Positions 25,953-33,478 of a stretch of DNA of 34,092 nt are shown here, one piece after another. The stretch comes from Limosilactobacillus antri DSM 16041. GTDB taxonomy: Bacteria; Bacillota; Bacilli; Lactobacillales; Lactobacillaceae. The notes below the pieces were generated by a model. It saw only the letters and a list, made by a program, of their open reading frames with translations, was not told the DNA's origin and did not search any database. The position numbers and the translations under genes are program-made. Location of the stretch: NCBI RefSeq assembly GCF_000160835.1, contig NZ_GG700733.1:821795-855886 (forward strand). Reading direction: 5' to 3'. Each line of letters opens with the position of its first letter. Within the stretch, counting starts at the first letter, position 1.

Positions 25953-27308
25953 ATGAAACTTAAATATTTTGGTACAGATGGTGTTCGCGGGGTGGCAAAT
26001 AAAGACTTGAGCCCTGAACTGGCCTTCCGGGTTGGTCGGGCGGGCGGTTATGTCCTGACCCGCCATTCGGACCGGAAACAACCCCAAGTCTTGGTGGCAC
26101 GGGACACCCGGATTTCTGGGCAGATGCTGGAAAACGCCTTGGTGGCCGGCCTGCTATCCGTCGGCATCGAGGTCCTGCGGCTTGGCGTGGTAACGACGCC
26201 GGGAGTGGCCTACTTAGTACGGGCCCAGGAGGCGGATGCCGGGGTAATGATTACCGCAAGCCATAACCCGATTAAGTACAACGGGATTAAGTATTTCGGT
26301 GGGGACGGGTTTAAACTGTCCGATGAACTGGAATACGAAATCGAACAACTGCTGGATGCGGCGGAAGATACGCTGCCCCGGCCGTCCGATGAAGGTTTGG
26401 GAATGGTGGCCGACTACCACGAAGGGGCGCTGAAGTACACCTCCTTTTTGGAACAGACCGTTTCTACCGACTTGAGCGGTCTGAAGGTAGTCGTTGACGC
26501 TGCTAACGGTGCCACCAGCGGCTTTGTACCGAACCTGTTTGCTGACATGAACGTTGACTTTGTACCAATCAATGCCCAGCCCAACGGCCTGAACACGAAC
26601 CTCAACTGCGGGTCGACCCACCCGGCGGGCTTGCAAAAGACGGTCGTTGAAAACCAGGCGGACCTGGGACTGGCCTTTGATGGTGACGGGGACCGTTGCA
26701 TTGCCGTTGACGCCGCTGGCCAGATTGTTGACGGCGATAAGATCATGTACATTTGTGGAAAGTACATGGACAGCAAGGGACTGCTGAAAAAGGATACGGT
26801 AGTGACGACCGTGATGAGCAACCTGGGGATGTACAAGGCCCTGGAAGCACACGGGATGAAGAGCGTTAAGACCAAGGTCGGGGACCGGTACGTCGTCGAA
26901 GAAATGCTCAAGAGCGGCTACAACCTTGGTGGCGAGCAGTCGGGCCATATCATTTTCCTGGACCACAACACGACCGGGGACGGGATGCTCACCGCCCTGC
27001 AGCTCCTGTCAGTGGTAAAGGAGAGTGGTAAGACCCTCGCTGAATTGGCCAGTGACGTTACTACCTACCCGCAAGAATTACTTAACATTAAGGTGGCTGA
27101 TAAGGAGGCCGCTATGCAGAACGCTAAGCTGCGGGAGGTTATTGCCGCGGTCGAAGCGGAAATGGCGGGGAACGGCCGGGTCCTGGTGCGGCCAAGCGGG
27201 ACGGAGCCGCTGCTGCGAATCATGGCGGAGGCCCCAACCGAGGAATTGGTTCACCAGTATGTCGAACGGATTGGTGACGTTGCTCGCGCAGAGCTTGAAG
27301 TTGAATAG
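25953..27308 (+). CDS. glmM: Phosphoglucosamine mutase
   Basis: Converts glucosamine 6-phosphate to glucosamine 1-phosphate for UDP-GlcNAc and wall synthesis. It has 451 residues. FGTDGVRG at the N terminus, the phosphoserine loop TASHNP with Ser103, metal-binding DGDGDR near residue 245, GGEQSGH near 330 and the phosphate-binding [10 protein letters not shown] near 413 are all intact. AAAGGAG precedes ATG. It is the third gene of the cdaA operon; GlmM also binds and inhibits CdaA in relatives. A terminator separates it from glmS, which makes its substrate. Confidence 0.97.
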   Translation: MKLKYFGTDGVRGVANKDLSPELAFRVGRAGGYVLTRHSDRKQPQVLVARDTRISGQMLENALVAGLLSVGIEVLRLGVVTTPGVAYLVRAQEADAGVMITASHNPIKYNGIKYFGGDGFKLSDELEYEIEQLLDAAEDTLPRPSDEGLGMVADYHEGALKYTSFLEQTVSTDLSGLKVVVDAANGATSGFVPNLFADMNVDFVPINAQPNGLNTNLNCGSTHPAGLQKTVVENQADLGLAFDGDGDRCIAVDAAGQIVDGDKIMYICGKYMDSKGLLKKDTVVTTVMSNLGMYKALEAHGMKSVKTKVGDRYVVEEMLKSGYNLGGEQSGHIIFLDHNTTGDGMLTALQLLSVVKESGKTLAELASDVTTYPQELLNIKVADKEAAMQNAKLREVIAAVEAEMAGNGRVLVRPSGTEPLLRIMAEAPTEELVHQYVERIGDVARAELEVE

Positions 27309-27318
27309 TTACGAAATC

Positions 27319-27356
27319 GGGTCTTGGTGCAGGATAATTGTGCCGGGCCTTTTTTG
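27319..27356 (+). terminator. Terminator of cdaA-cdaR-glmM
   Basis: An imperfect stem with wobble pairs and one bulge (GGTCTTGGTGCA against TGTGCCGGGCC), followed by a run of six or seven T. Confidence 0.7.
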
Positions 27357-27411
27357 TTATACCGCGGTGCAAGCTTTATTTAACGAAGCTAGACCAATTA
27401 AGTGCAACCGA

Positions 27412-27440
27412 TTGACAAATATTTTGAAAGCTTGTACTAT
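27412..27440 (+). promoter_or_regulatory. Promoter of glmS
   Basis: Perfect TTGACA (27412-27417), 17-base spacer, TACTAT (27435-27440). The leader is about 85 bases, too short for a glmS ribozyme; no ribozyme core is seen. Confidence 0.8.
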
Positions 27441-27444
27441 ACAA
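27432..27444. promoter_or_regulatory. Candidate GntR/NagR operator on the glmS -10 box
   Basis: TTGTA-CTA-TACAA is a perfect 5-bp inverted repeat around 3 bases and covers the -10 box, a repressor position. Read on the minus strand (ATTGTATAG) it resembles the YvoA/NagR site ATTGGTATAG. Confidence 0.5.
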
Positions 27445-27472
27445 TACAGTTACGCGAAAGGTAGCGATTTTC

Positions 27473-27490
27473 AAGATATCTATACCAATT
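27473..27490 (-). promoter_or_regulatory. Candidate NagR/YvoA (dre-like) operator in the glmS leader
   Basis: On the minus strand AATTGGTATAGATATCTT contains ATTGGTATAGA, the core I recall from YvoA/NagR sites upstream of nag genes. It lies 43 bp, about four helical turns, downstream of the site on the -10 box. Confidence 0.5.
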
Positions 27491-27530
27491 TCGACGAATT
27501 AAATGTTAACTAAAAAGGATGGAATTAATT

Positions 27531-29351
27531 ATGTGTGGAATTGTTGGAGTTACAGGGACTGACAACAGCTTATCAATCTTAATTGAAGGCTTGAAGCGGC
27601 TGGAATATCGTGGTTACGATTCCGCGGGAGTGTACGTCAACGCTCAGGACGGTCATGACTACCTGGTAAAGCGGCCGGGCCGGATCAGCAACTTAGAAGC
27701 AGCCTTAACGGATGATGTGCACGGGTCAGCCGGGATTGGCCACACCCGGTGGGCGACCCACGGCGAGCCGAACGAGGCCAATGCACACCCGCAATACTCC
27801 CAGGATAACCGTTTCTACCTGGTGCACAACGGGGTCATTGAGAACTACGCCCAGTTAAAGAAGGAATACCTGGCCGACGTTCACTTTGCCAGCCAGACCG
27901 ATACCGAAGTGGTGGTTCAGCTGGTTGACAAGTTCGTTGTGGAAGACCAGATGTCGACCGAGGCGGCCCTGCTGAAGGTCCTGCGCCTGATCAGTGACGA
28001 CTCTTCCTACGCCTTTGTCCTGATGGACCGGGAACAGCCGGACACTCTGTACGTGGCAAAAAACAAGAGTCCGTTGCTGGTGGGCCTGGCCGACGGCTAC
28101 AACCTGGTCGGGTCTGACGCGATGTCGATGATTAAGCAGACCAACCAGTTTATGGAAATTGATGACCACGAGCTGGTGATTGTTAAGCCGGACCACGTAA
28201 CCATCAAGGACTTCTCCGGCAATGAAAAGCACCGGGACACCTTCACCGTCGACATGGATGAAAACGCGGCTGATAAGGGAGCCTATCCTTACTACATGCT
28301 GAAGGAAATTGATGAGCAGCCTGCCGTCATGCGGAAGCTGGTCCAAGAATACTTTGGTGATAGTGACCAGCCCCAAATTAATGCAGACCTGCTCAAAGCA
28401 ATGGCTGACGCTGACCACCTCTACATTATTGGGGCCGGGACGAGCTACCACGCCGGTTTAGTCGGAGCGCGGATCTTTGAACGGCTTTGTGGAGTTCCGA
28501 CCACTGTTCATATCTCATCTGAGTTTGCTTACGAGCAACCGCTGCTGTCGCAAAAACCGTTCTTTATCTTCCTTAGTCAGAGTGGGGAAACCGCGGACAG
28601 CCGGCAGGTATTGGTAAACGTCAACCAAAACAACTGGCCAAGTCTGACGATCACCAACGTGGACAAGTCGACTCTCTCACGGGAAGCGACCTTCACGGAA
28701 CTGCTCTACGCCGGTCCTGAGATTGCCGTGGCTTCCACTAAGGCCTACACAGCCCAAATTGCGGTGGAAGCAATCCTCGCTAAGGCCCTCGGCGAATACC
28801 TGGGCAAACCGGCCGCCAAGGACTTTGACGTCAAGCACCAGCTGGGCTTAGTCGCTAACGGAATGCAGTCGATCACCGACAGCAAGAAGACGCTGGAAGA
28901 AGTGGCGGCGCGCTACCTGTCGAAGCCGCGGAACGCCTTCTACATCGGGCGGGGACTTGACTGGACGGTTTCACTGGAAGCGGCACTGAAGCTCAAGGAA
29001 ATTTCGTATGTTCAGGCCGAAGGGTTTGCTTCCGGTGAACTCAAGCACGGAACCATTGCCCTGATTGAGGACCGCACCCCGGTAATCGGGATCATTACCC
29101 AGGACCGGACCGCGGGATTGACCCGCAGCAACCTGGATGAAACCAAGGCGCGGGGGGCAAGCACGATTACGATCGTTTCCCGCCACTTGGCTCAGGAAGA
29201 CGATACGATCGTCCTGCCAGATGTTGACGAGACGCTGACACCGCTGCTGAGTGTTGTTCCGGCACAGCTGCTGGCCTACTACACCAGCCTGGGCAAGGGG
29301 CTGGACGTGGATAAGCCCCGGAACCTCGCTAAGTCCGTTACCGTTCAATAA
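27531..29351 (+). CDS. glmS: Glutamine-fructose-6-phosphate aminotransferase
   Basis: Makes glucosamine 6-phosphate from fructose 6-phosphate and glutamine, the entry into amino-sugar and wall synthesis. It has 606 residues. The ATG follows AAAGGATGG; Cys2 in MCGIVG is the glutaminase nucleophile, and HTRWATHGEPN and NGVIENY belong to the same domain. Two SIS sugar-binding domains follow (about residues 290-430 and 460-595), with GTSYHA, SQSGETADS and ASTKAYTAQ. The C terminus ends in KSVTV, as in the family. It is transcribed alone from a strong promoter carrying two NagR-like sites. Confidence 0.97.
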   Translation: MCGIVGVTGTDNSLSILIEGLKRLEYRGYDSAGVYVNAQDGHDYLVKRPGRISNLEAALTDDVHGSAGIGHTRWATHGEPNEANAHPQYSQDNRFYLVHNGVIENYAQLKKEYLADVHFASQTDTEVVVQLVDKFVVEDQMSTEAALLKVLRLISDDSSYAFVLMDREQPDTLYVAKNKSPLLVGLADGYNLVGSDAMSMIKQTNQFMEIDDHELVIVKPDHVTIKDFSGNEKHRDTFTVDMDENAADKGAYPYYMLKEIDEQPAVMRKLVQEYFGDSDQPQINADLLKAMADADHLYIIGAGTSYHAGLVGARIFERLCGVPTTVHISSEFAYEQPLLSQKPFFIFLSQSGETADSRQVLVNVNQNNWPSLTITNVDKSTLSREATFTELLYAGPEIAVASTKAYTAQIAVEAILAKALGEYLGKPAAKDFDVKHQLGLVANGMQSITDSKKTLEEVAARYLSKPRNAFYIGRGLDWTVSLEAALKLKEISYVQAEGFASGELKHGTIALIEDRTPVIGIITQDRTAGLTRSNLDETKARGASTITIVSRHLAQEDDTIVLPDVDETLTPLLSVVPAQLLAYYTSLGKGLDVDKPRNLAKSVTVQ

Positions 29352-29359
29352 TTATTAAT

Positions 29360-29408
29360 GAGCTGGAGTAGAGCTGGTTGACAGCGCTCTCTGGCTCTTA
29401 TTTGTTTT
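29360..29408 (+). terminator. Terminator of glmS
   Basis: A 9-bp stem with two wobbles (29360-29368 with 29389-29397), a long loop that may pair internally, and a T-rich tail (TTATTTGTTTT). Confidence 0.65.
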
Positions 29409-29446
29409 AAACCCGCGCTTAAAATTGACATTTTTGTGATTTACTG

Positions 29447-29475
29447 TTGACTTATTACGGTGTAACCGCTATCAT
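29447..29475 (+). promoter_or_regulatory. Promoter of the candidate small RNA
   Basis: TTGACT (29447-29452), 17-base spacer, TATCAT (29470-29475). Predicted start near 29482. Confidence 0.65.
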
Positions 29476-29481
29476 AATAGT

Positions 29482-29566
29482 TGCAAGGTATTAAGTATTT
29501 ACCTTCTAATCAATTCTCTTTCTCTCTTATGCCAATCACCGTCATTTTGACGGTGATTTTTCGTTT
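29482..29566 (+). ncRNA. Candidate small RNA of about 85 nt, pyrimidine-rich
   Basis: A promoter with ideal spacing is followed within 90 bases by a textbook terminator, with no credible coding start between. The predicted RNA has a 5' hairpin AAGGTA/TACCTT (29485-29505), a linker with a 15-base unbroken pyrimidine run (29514-29528), and the terminator hairpin. This hairpin-open pyrimidine-terminator layout resembles base-pairing regulators that target purine-rich ribosome binding sites. The next gene has its own -10 box after the terminator, so a separate RNA is more likely than a leader; attenuation of that gene is the alternative. I recognise no known RNA family. Confidence 0.5.
29534..29566 (+). 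terminator. Terminator of the candidate small RNA
   Basis: A perfect 10-bp stem (29534-29543 with 29549-29558), 5-base loop, and TTTTTCGTTTT including the last stem bases. Confidence 0.85.
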
Positions 29567-29575
29567 TAAAGTCCC

Positions 29576-29581
29576 TATAAT
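29576..29581 (+). promoter_or_regulatory. Candidate -10 box for the gene at 29601
   Basis: Perfect TATAAT directly after the small-RNA terminator; no good -35 at the right distance. Confidence 0.4.
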
Positions 29582-29600
29582 GGTTAGTGAAGGGAGCAGG

Positions 29601-29918
29601 ATGGTTTTGGAAAAACAACAGCAAGTATTGACACTGATTGAAGAGATTACCCGCAATGACGGCACGAGCTACTACGAGATCGGCAACATGGTCCATAATG
29701 GGCGGGCCGAGCTGGCGGCGGAGCGGGGCTTCATCAAGCAGGTGCGCATCCTCCAGCTAAATATTCCTCATTCCCGGAACGTGATTAAGTACGAGGACTA
29801 CGTTAACAGCCACTATCAGATGCAGGACGAGTCGATGGACCACTGGGAAGAGTGGAAACGGACCCCGGAAATGGACCAGGTCGTGGAAGATATTCTTAAG
29901 GAAAATCACGTCGGCTAG
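29601..29918 (+). CDS. Hypothetical small soluble protein
   Basis: About 105 residues; I do not recognise the family. It is soluble, with no signal peptide or helix long enough for a membrane. The N-terminal third (LEKQQQVLTLIEEITRNDG) is probably helical; the C-terminal third is acidic and aromatic (MDHWEEWKRTPEMDQ). ATG at 29601 lies 4 bases after AAGGGAG, a short spacing; TTG at 29607 would have 10, and ATG at 29580 has no ribosome binding site. Reading further upstream would cross the small-RNA terminator. It is flanked by the candidate small RNA and a strong terminator, so it is a single-gene unit. Confidence 0.65.
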   Translation: MVLEKQQQVLTLIEEITRNDGTSYYEIGNMVHNGRAELAAERGFIKQVRILQLNIPHSRNVIKYEDYVNSHYQMQDESMDHWEEWKRTPEMDQVVEDILKENHVG

Positions 29919-29926
29919 GAATTATT

Positions 29927-29965
29927 AACCGGCCTTGACAAGCTTCTTTGCCAGGGCCGGTTTTA
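29927..29965 (+). terminator. Terminator of the hypothetical gene
   Basis: An 11-bp stem with one wobble (29927-29937 with 29952-29962), 14-base loop, TTTT. Confidence 0.8.
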
Positions 29966-29979
29966 ATCGGAAAAAAGGC

Positions 29980-30008
29980 TATACAGTCGTTGATTAAGCC
30001 AGTATAAT
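29980..30008 (+). promoter_or_regulatory. Promoter of the OatA-like operon
   Basis: TATACA (29980-29985), 17-base spacer, perfect TATAAT (30003-30008). Confidence 0.6.
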
Positions 30009-30047
30009 TTTATGAGGAGTAAGAGAAAAAGTGGAGGTTTGTGAAAG

Positions 30048-31880
30048 ATGAGAGCAGCGATGCGGAGGCACAGTCAATATATTACGGGGATTGATGGCCT
30101 GCGTACTTTAGCGGTATTAGGGGTGATTATCTACCACCTGTTACCGAACGTACTTCAGGGGGGCTACTTGGGGGTTCCTCTTTTTCTGTTGATTTCGGGC
30201 TATTTTGTTACATATCAGGTCACCAAGCACTTTGACCAGGAGGGGTCCTTTGATGTTCGGGGCTTTTACAAACGACGCTTTAAGCGCTTGTACCCGGTCC
30301 TGGTCGCCATGCTGGTGCTGACGACGGCGTACATCACCCTGTTTGCCCGGCCGTTATTGCACCACATTAAGGCGACGGTGATTACCAACCTGCTGTGGGT
30401 GTATAACTGGTGGGAGATTAAGCATGGCCAGTCCTACTTTGACCAGTTCGGGGGTGCTTCACCGTTTACCCACCTCTGGACCCTCGGGGTGGAGGCCCAG
30501 TTTTACCTCCTGTGGCCGGTAATCCTGGTGTTGATGCTTCACCTCCTGAAACGGCGGACGGTCAAGTGGCTGGTCTTGCTCTTAGCCATTTTGTCAGCCG
30601 TCGAAATGGCGGTGCTCTATGACCCGCAAAACATTAACCGGGTGTACTACGGGACAGACACGCGGGCCTTTTCCCTCTTGCTAGGGGCTTGGCTGGGCCT
30701 CACCTGGCCGCTGGACAAGCTACCGCGCAACCTGATTCGTTCGGACGTACAAAAGCTCAACGGGATCGGGATTGCGGCGATTATCATTACGATTATCGGC
30801 TTTGTTACGCTGAACGGGCAGAATCCGGCCACTTACCGCGGAGGGATGTTCTTTTATAGCATCGTCGGGATGGTTTTAGTGGCGATGATTCTGCACCCGG
30901 GCGCGTCACTAAATGCCTGGCTCACCAACCCCTTCTTTTCCTGGGTCGGCAAGCGGTCTTACGGAATTTACGTGTACCAGTACCCGGTGATGATTTTCTA
31001 CGAGCGGTGGGTTCACGTGGGGGTGCACCCGCTGGTCAACGCCGTGGTTGAACTATTAATGATTGCAATCATCAGTGAGCTGTCTTACCAGTTGTTGGAA
31101 CGGCCGTTAGCGCACTATGACTGGACCAATCTTCGTCAGGATTGGCGGAATTTACGCGCGGTAACTTGGCAAGGAGGAATTAAATTGGCAGTTAGTATTT
31201 TGACACTAGGGATTGCCCTGTTTGGCTTTAGCCAGCCGGACCACCAGCCAGCCAAAAACGTGGTGCAGGCGCGAATTGAGCACAACCACCAGCTGGCGGC
31301 ACAAAATAATAAGCAGATTGCGGAAGGCAAGAAGGCCTCAACGGCCCAGCCAACGAAACTGGAAAGGGAATATAACCTGACTAGTGACCAGGTCAAGAAG
31401 TTGCAAAACGTCAAGATCACGGCGGTTGGTGATTCGGTGATGGCGGATGCCGCCAGCAACATTCAGAAGCTGATGCCGCAGGCTTACGTTGACGCCCAAG
31501 TCGGCCGTCAGGGCGCTGATACGCCCGCAGTGATTGACCAGCTGAAAGCCCAGGGGCACCTCAACAAGATTGTGGTCCTCAATTTGGGAACCAATGGGGC
31601 AATGACCAAGGAAACCGTCAACCAGATTCTGGCGGGAATCGGCTCTGACCGTCAGGTGTTCTGGATTACGGCCCACGTGCCGACGCGGCCCTGGCAGCAA
31701 ACTGTGAACCGGCAGATCAAGGCAGCCGCTAAACAGCACAAAAACGTCCACGTCATCGACTGGTATCAGGAGAGCAACAACCACGCTGACTGGTTTGCTG
31801 CCGATAATGTTCACATGGATGAGCAGGGGAACGTCCACTATACCCGGATGATTGCCAAGGCAATTTTGAACAACAAATAG
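30048..31880 (+). CDS. OatA-like acyltransferase with SGNH domain (probable peptidoglycan O-acetyltransferase)
   Basis: A 610-residue two-part membrane enzyme. Residues 10-390 form an acyltransferase-3 domain with about eleven helices: GIDGLRTLAVLGVIIYHL near the N terminus with the catalytic His, RRFKRLYP near residue 78, and FTHLWTLGVEAQFYLLWP. Residues 450-605 form an extracellular SGNH/GDSL domain: VGDSVM block I, LNLGTNGA, and DNVHMD with the catalytic Asp/His. This architecture is that of OatA, which O-acetylates muramic acid and gives lysozyme resistance. Other acyl acceptors (teichoic acids, exopolysaccharide) remain possible. GGAGG lies 10 bases before the ATG. It heads an operon with a MarR regulator and a HAD phosphatase. 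Confidence 0.88.
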   Translation: MRAAMRRHSQYITGIDGLRTLAVLGVIIYHLLPNVLQGGYLGVPLFLLISGYFVTYQVTKHFDQEGSFDVRGFYKRRFKRLYPVLVAMLVLTTAYITLFARPLLHHIKATVITNLLWVYNWWEIKHGQSYFDQFGGASPFTHLWTLGVEAQFYLLWPVILVLMLHLLKRRTVKWLVLLLAILSAVEMAVLYDPQNINRVYYGTDTRAFSLLLGAWLGLTWPLDKLPRNLIRSDVQKLNGIGIAAIIITIIGFVTLNGQNPATYRGGMFFYSIVGMVLVAMILHPGASLNAWLTNPFFSWVGKRSYGIYVYQYPVMIFYERWVHVGVHPLVNAVVELLMIAIISELSYQLLERPLAHYDWTNLRQDWRNLRAVTWQGGIKLAVSILTLGIALFGFSQPDHQPAKNVVQARIEHNHQLAAQNNKQIAEGKKASTAQPTKLEREYNLTSDQVKKLQNVKITAVGDSVMADAASNIQKLMPQAYVDAQVGRQGADTPAVIDQLKAQGHLNKIVVLNLGTNGAMTKETVNQILAGIGSDRQVFWITAHVPTRPWQQTVNRQIKAAAKQHKNVHVIDWYQESNNHADWFAADNVHMDEQGNVHYTRMIAKAILNNK

Positions 31881-31891
31881 GGGTGGCTTAA

Positions 31892-32365
31892 TTGGCAGAT
31901 GATGACCAGCTATTGGATCAGGCGGTGGACGTTTACCTGACGGGGCTCAAGGGCCTCGGCAAGTTTATTTCCCAGCCCTCCGCCGAGTACTCGCTGTCGT
32001 TTGAACAGTACATGATCTTACGGACGATTACCAAGCAGCCGGGGATTAAGCTGATGGAAATTGCCCACCAGCGGCGGGTGACGCGGAGCGCGATTTCCCG
32101 CCAGTTGCGGGTTTTAATAGCCAATGAATACGTCCTTCAAAAACCGGACCCCAGAGACCGGCGCCGGCAGTCCCTGACCGCAACGGCACTGGGCAAGCAG
32201 GCCGAAGAGAGAATCAATGCGAAGGTTCGGCAGCGGTTTAGCAAGTGGGTCAGCGTGTTTGGCAGTGACCGCGGTAAGCAGCTGTTGGACCTCCTGGCGG
32301 AATTTAATGAGCAGATTGTGCAAGGGGAATTGGATGATGGTAAGGAGCAACAAGCAAATGATTAA
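31892..32365 (+). CDS. MarR-family transcriptional regulator
   Basis: A 157-residue DNA-binding protein. The MarR winged helix is clear: the helices around LSFEQYMILRTITKQPGIKL, recognition helix VTRSAISRQLRVL near residue 75, and the wing DPRDRRRQSLTATALG. The start is TTG at 31892 behind GGGGTGG, 11 bases after the acyltransferase stop. It overlaps the following HAD gene by 8 bases, so the two are coupled. As the middle gene of the operon it may regulate the operon itself, but no clear palindrome at the operon promoter was found. No cysteine pattern suggests redox sensing. Confidence 0.9.
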   Translation: MADDDQLLDQAVDVYLTGLKGLGKFISQPSAEYSLSFEQYMILRTITKQPGIKLMEIAHQRRVTRSAISRQLRVLIANEYVLQKPDPRDRRRQSLTATALGKQAEERINAKVRQRFSKWVSVFGSDRGKQLLDLLAEFNEQIVQGELDDGKEQQAND

Positions 32366-33164
32366 GACGATTGCCTTAGACTTAGATAACACCCTTCTAA
32401 ATAACCGGAAGGAAATTTCAGCACGGAATGAAGCGGTCTTAAAGCGGCTGCATGAACAGGGAATCCACGTTGTACTGTGTACCGGACGGCCGATTAATGC
32501 CATTTGGCCTTATATTGAACAACTGGGCTTAACGATGCCGGAGGACTATACGATTACCTTTAATGGCGGCCTGGTAATTAACAACCTCACCAAGGAGCAC
32601 CTGTTTGAGCGGGGGATGGCGAAGCAGGACCTTCAGCCGCTGCTCAGCTTTGTTGAGGCCAACGAGATCCCGCTGAATGTGCTGGATTTTGACCAGGTGT
32701 ACGAACTCAATGATTTTCCCGGCTCGGTCTACCGGACGGTCTTGAAAAACATTAAGTTTGAAAGTATCGCCAGCCGGCACCTGCCGGAAAAGGTGTACAG
32801 CAAGGCGGTAATGGCGATTTCGCCTGAGGAGCTCTCACCGATCATCAAACACCTGCCCGCCAGCCTGAAGGAGCAGTACCACGCGGTGCAATCCCAGCCG
32901 ATGATAATGGAGTTCCTGCCAATCGGTGTCAACAAGTCGGTGGGGCTAAAGGCGTTGCTCGACCACTTTGGCGAAGATTTTAGTAACTTGATGAGCTTTG
33001 GGGACGCGGATAATGACCTGGAAATGATTCGGGCGGCGGCCCAGGGGATCGTAATGAAAAACGGTCTGCCCCAGGTCAAGGCAGCCGCAACGGCGATCAC
33101 CGACAGCAACGAACGTGACGGGGTTGCGAAGTATTGTGAGCGTTATTTTGCAACACAACTGTAA
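32358..33164 (+). CDS. HAD-superfamily phosphatase (Cof/YidA type, subfamily IIB)
   Basis: A 268-residue cytoplasmic phosphatase, probably acting on small sugar phosphates or similar metabolites. HAD motif I LDLDNTLL holds the nucleophile Asp8 and Asp10; motif II is in VLCTGRP; a large C2B cap occupies about residues 85-185; motif III Lys is in GVNKSVGLKALL near 200 and motif IV in FGDADNDLEMI near 215. ATG at 32358 lies after AAGGAG within the MarR gene; the longer in-frame reading from 32217 is the antisense-like shadow of marR and is rejected. It is the last gene of the operon, before a strong terminator. Confidence 0.92.
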   Translation: MIKTIALDLDNTLLNNRKEISARNEAVLKRLHEQGIHVVLCTGRPINAIWPYIEQLGLTMPEDYTITFNGGLVINNLTKEHLFERGMAKQDLQPLLSFVEANEIPLNVLDFDQVYELNDFPGSVYRTVLKNIKFESIASRHLPEKVYSKAVMAISPEELSPIIKHLPASLKEQYHAVQSQPMIMEFLPIGVNKSVGLKALLDHFGEDFSNLMSFGDADNDLEMIRAAAQGIVMKNGLPQVKAAATAITDSNERDGVAKYCERYFATQL

Positions 33165-33192
33165 TAAAGGGCCGGCAATTCCGGCAAATAAG

Positions 33193-33244
33193 GAGCAAAT
33201 TGACGGGAAATCAGGATGGTTTCCCGCTGAATTTGCTCTTTTTT
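33193..33244 (+). terminator. Terminator of the OatA-like operon
   Basis: An outer 9-bp stem (33193-33201 with 33230-33238), a small internal loop, an inner GGGAAA/TTTCCC stem, then six T. The rest of the 33165-33478 spacer holds the regulatory sites listed next; I see no gene or recognised riboswitch there. Confidence 0.85.
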
Positions 33245-33342
33245 GTTTGCAATGTGAAGGATTAGCGAAGATTTTTGCAGGCGCTGGATCCATTCTGGCC
33301 GTAAGCTGGAGGCCGCTTGGCTCTTGCAGGGGGCAAAGATAA

Positions 33343-33359
33343 TGTTACAGTTGCTTAAC
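33343..33359 (+). promoter_or_regulatory. Upstream WalR-like box
   Basis: TGTTAC-N5-CTTAAC matches 10 of 12 positions of the WalR (YycF) direct-repeat consensus TGTWAH-N5-TGTWAH. Confidence 0.4.
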
Positions 33360-33395
33360 AAGTTCATGCCGAAAACGGGGAAAGAGAAAAGAAGC

Positions 33396-33412
33396 TGTTA
33401 CAGGATGGTAAA
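33396..33412 (+). promoter_or_regulatory. WalR-like box near the Apf promoter
   Basis: TGTTAC-N5-GGTAAA matches 11 of 12 positions of the WalR consensus. It is 53 bp, five helical turns, from the upstream box. It ends 13 bases before a TATAAA -10-like box (33426-33431), that is, over the place where a -35 should be but is not. Confidence 0.5.
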
Positions 33413-33478
33413 GTTTGCCGTGTAGTATAAAGGACGTTGAACGAATAATCAGATTAATAAAGGATGGTTGTTTTACAT

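Noticed and set aside
26214..26966. 250-codon minus-strand frame
   Set aside because: Antisense to glmM; no family resemblance.
27446..27530. glmS ribozyme
   Set aside because: The leader is too short and the conserved ribozyme core is not seen; operator-like repeats are present instead.
27855..28451. 198-codon minus-strand frame rich in V, H and Q
   Set aside because: Antisense to glmS; the composition reflects the complementary strand of a normal gene.
29481..29600. 40-residue N-terminal extension of the small gene at 29601
   Set aside because: It would translate through the small-RNA terminator and starts at TTG without a ribosome binding site.
33245..33478. c-di-AMP (ydaO-type) riboswitch before the LysM gene
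   Set aside because: Such riboswitches often precede wall-hydrolase genes, but I could not find the conserved core elements here.
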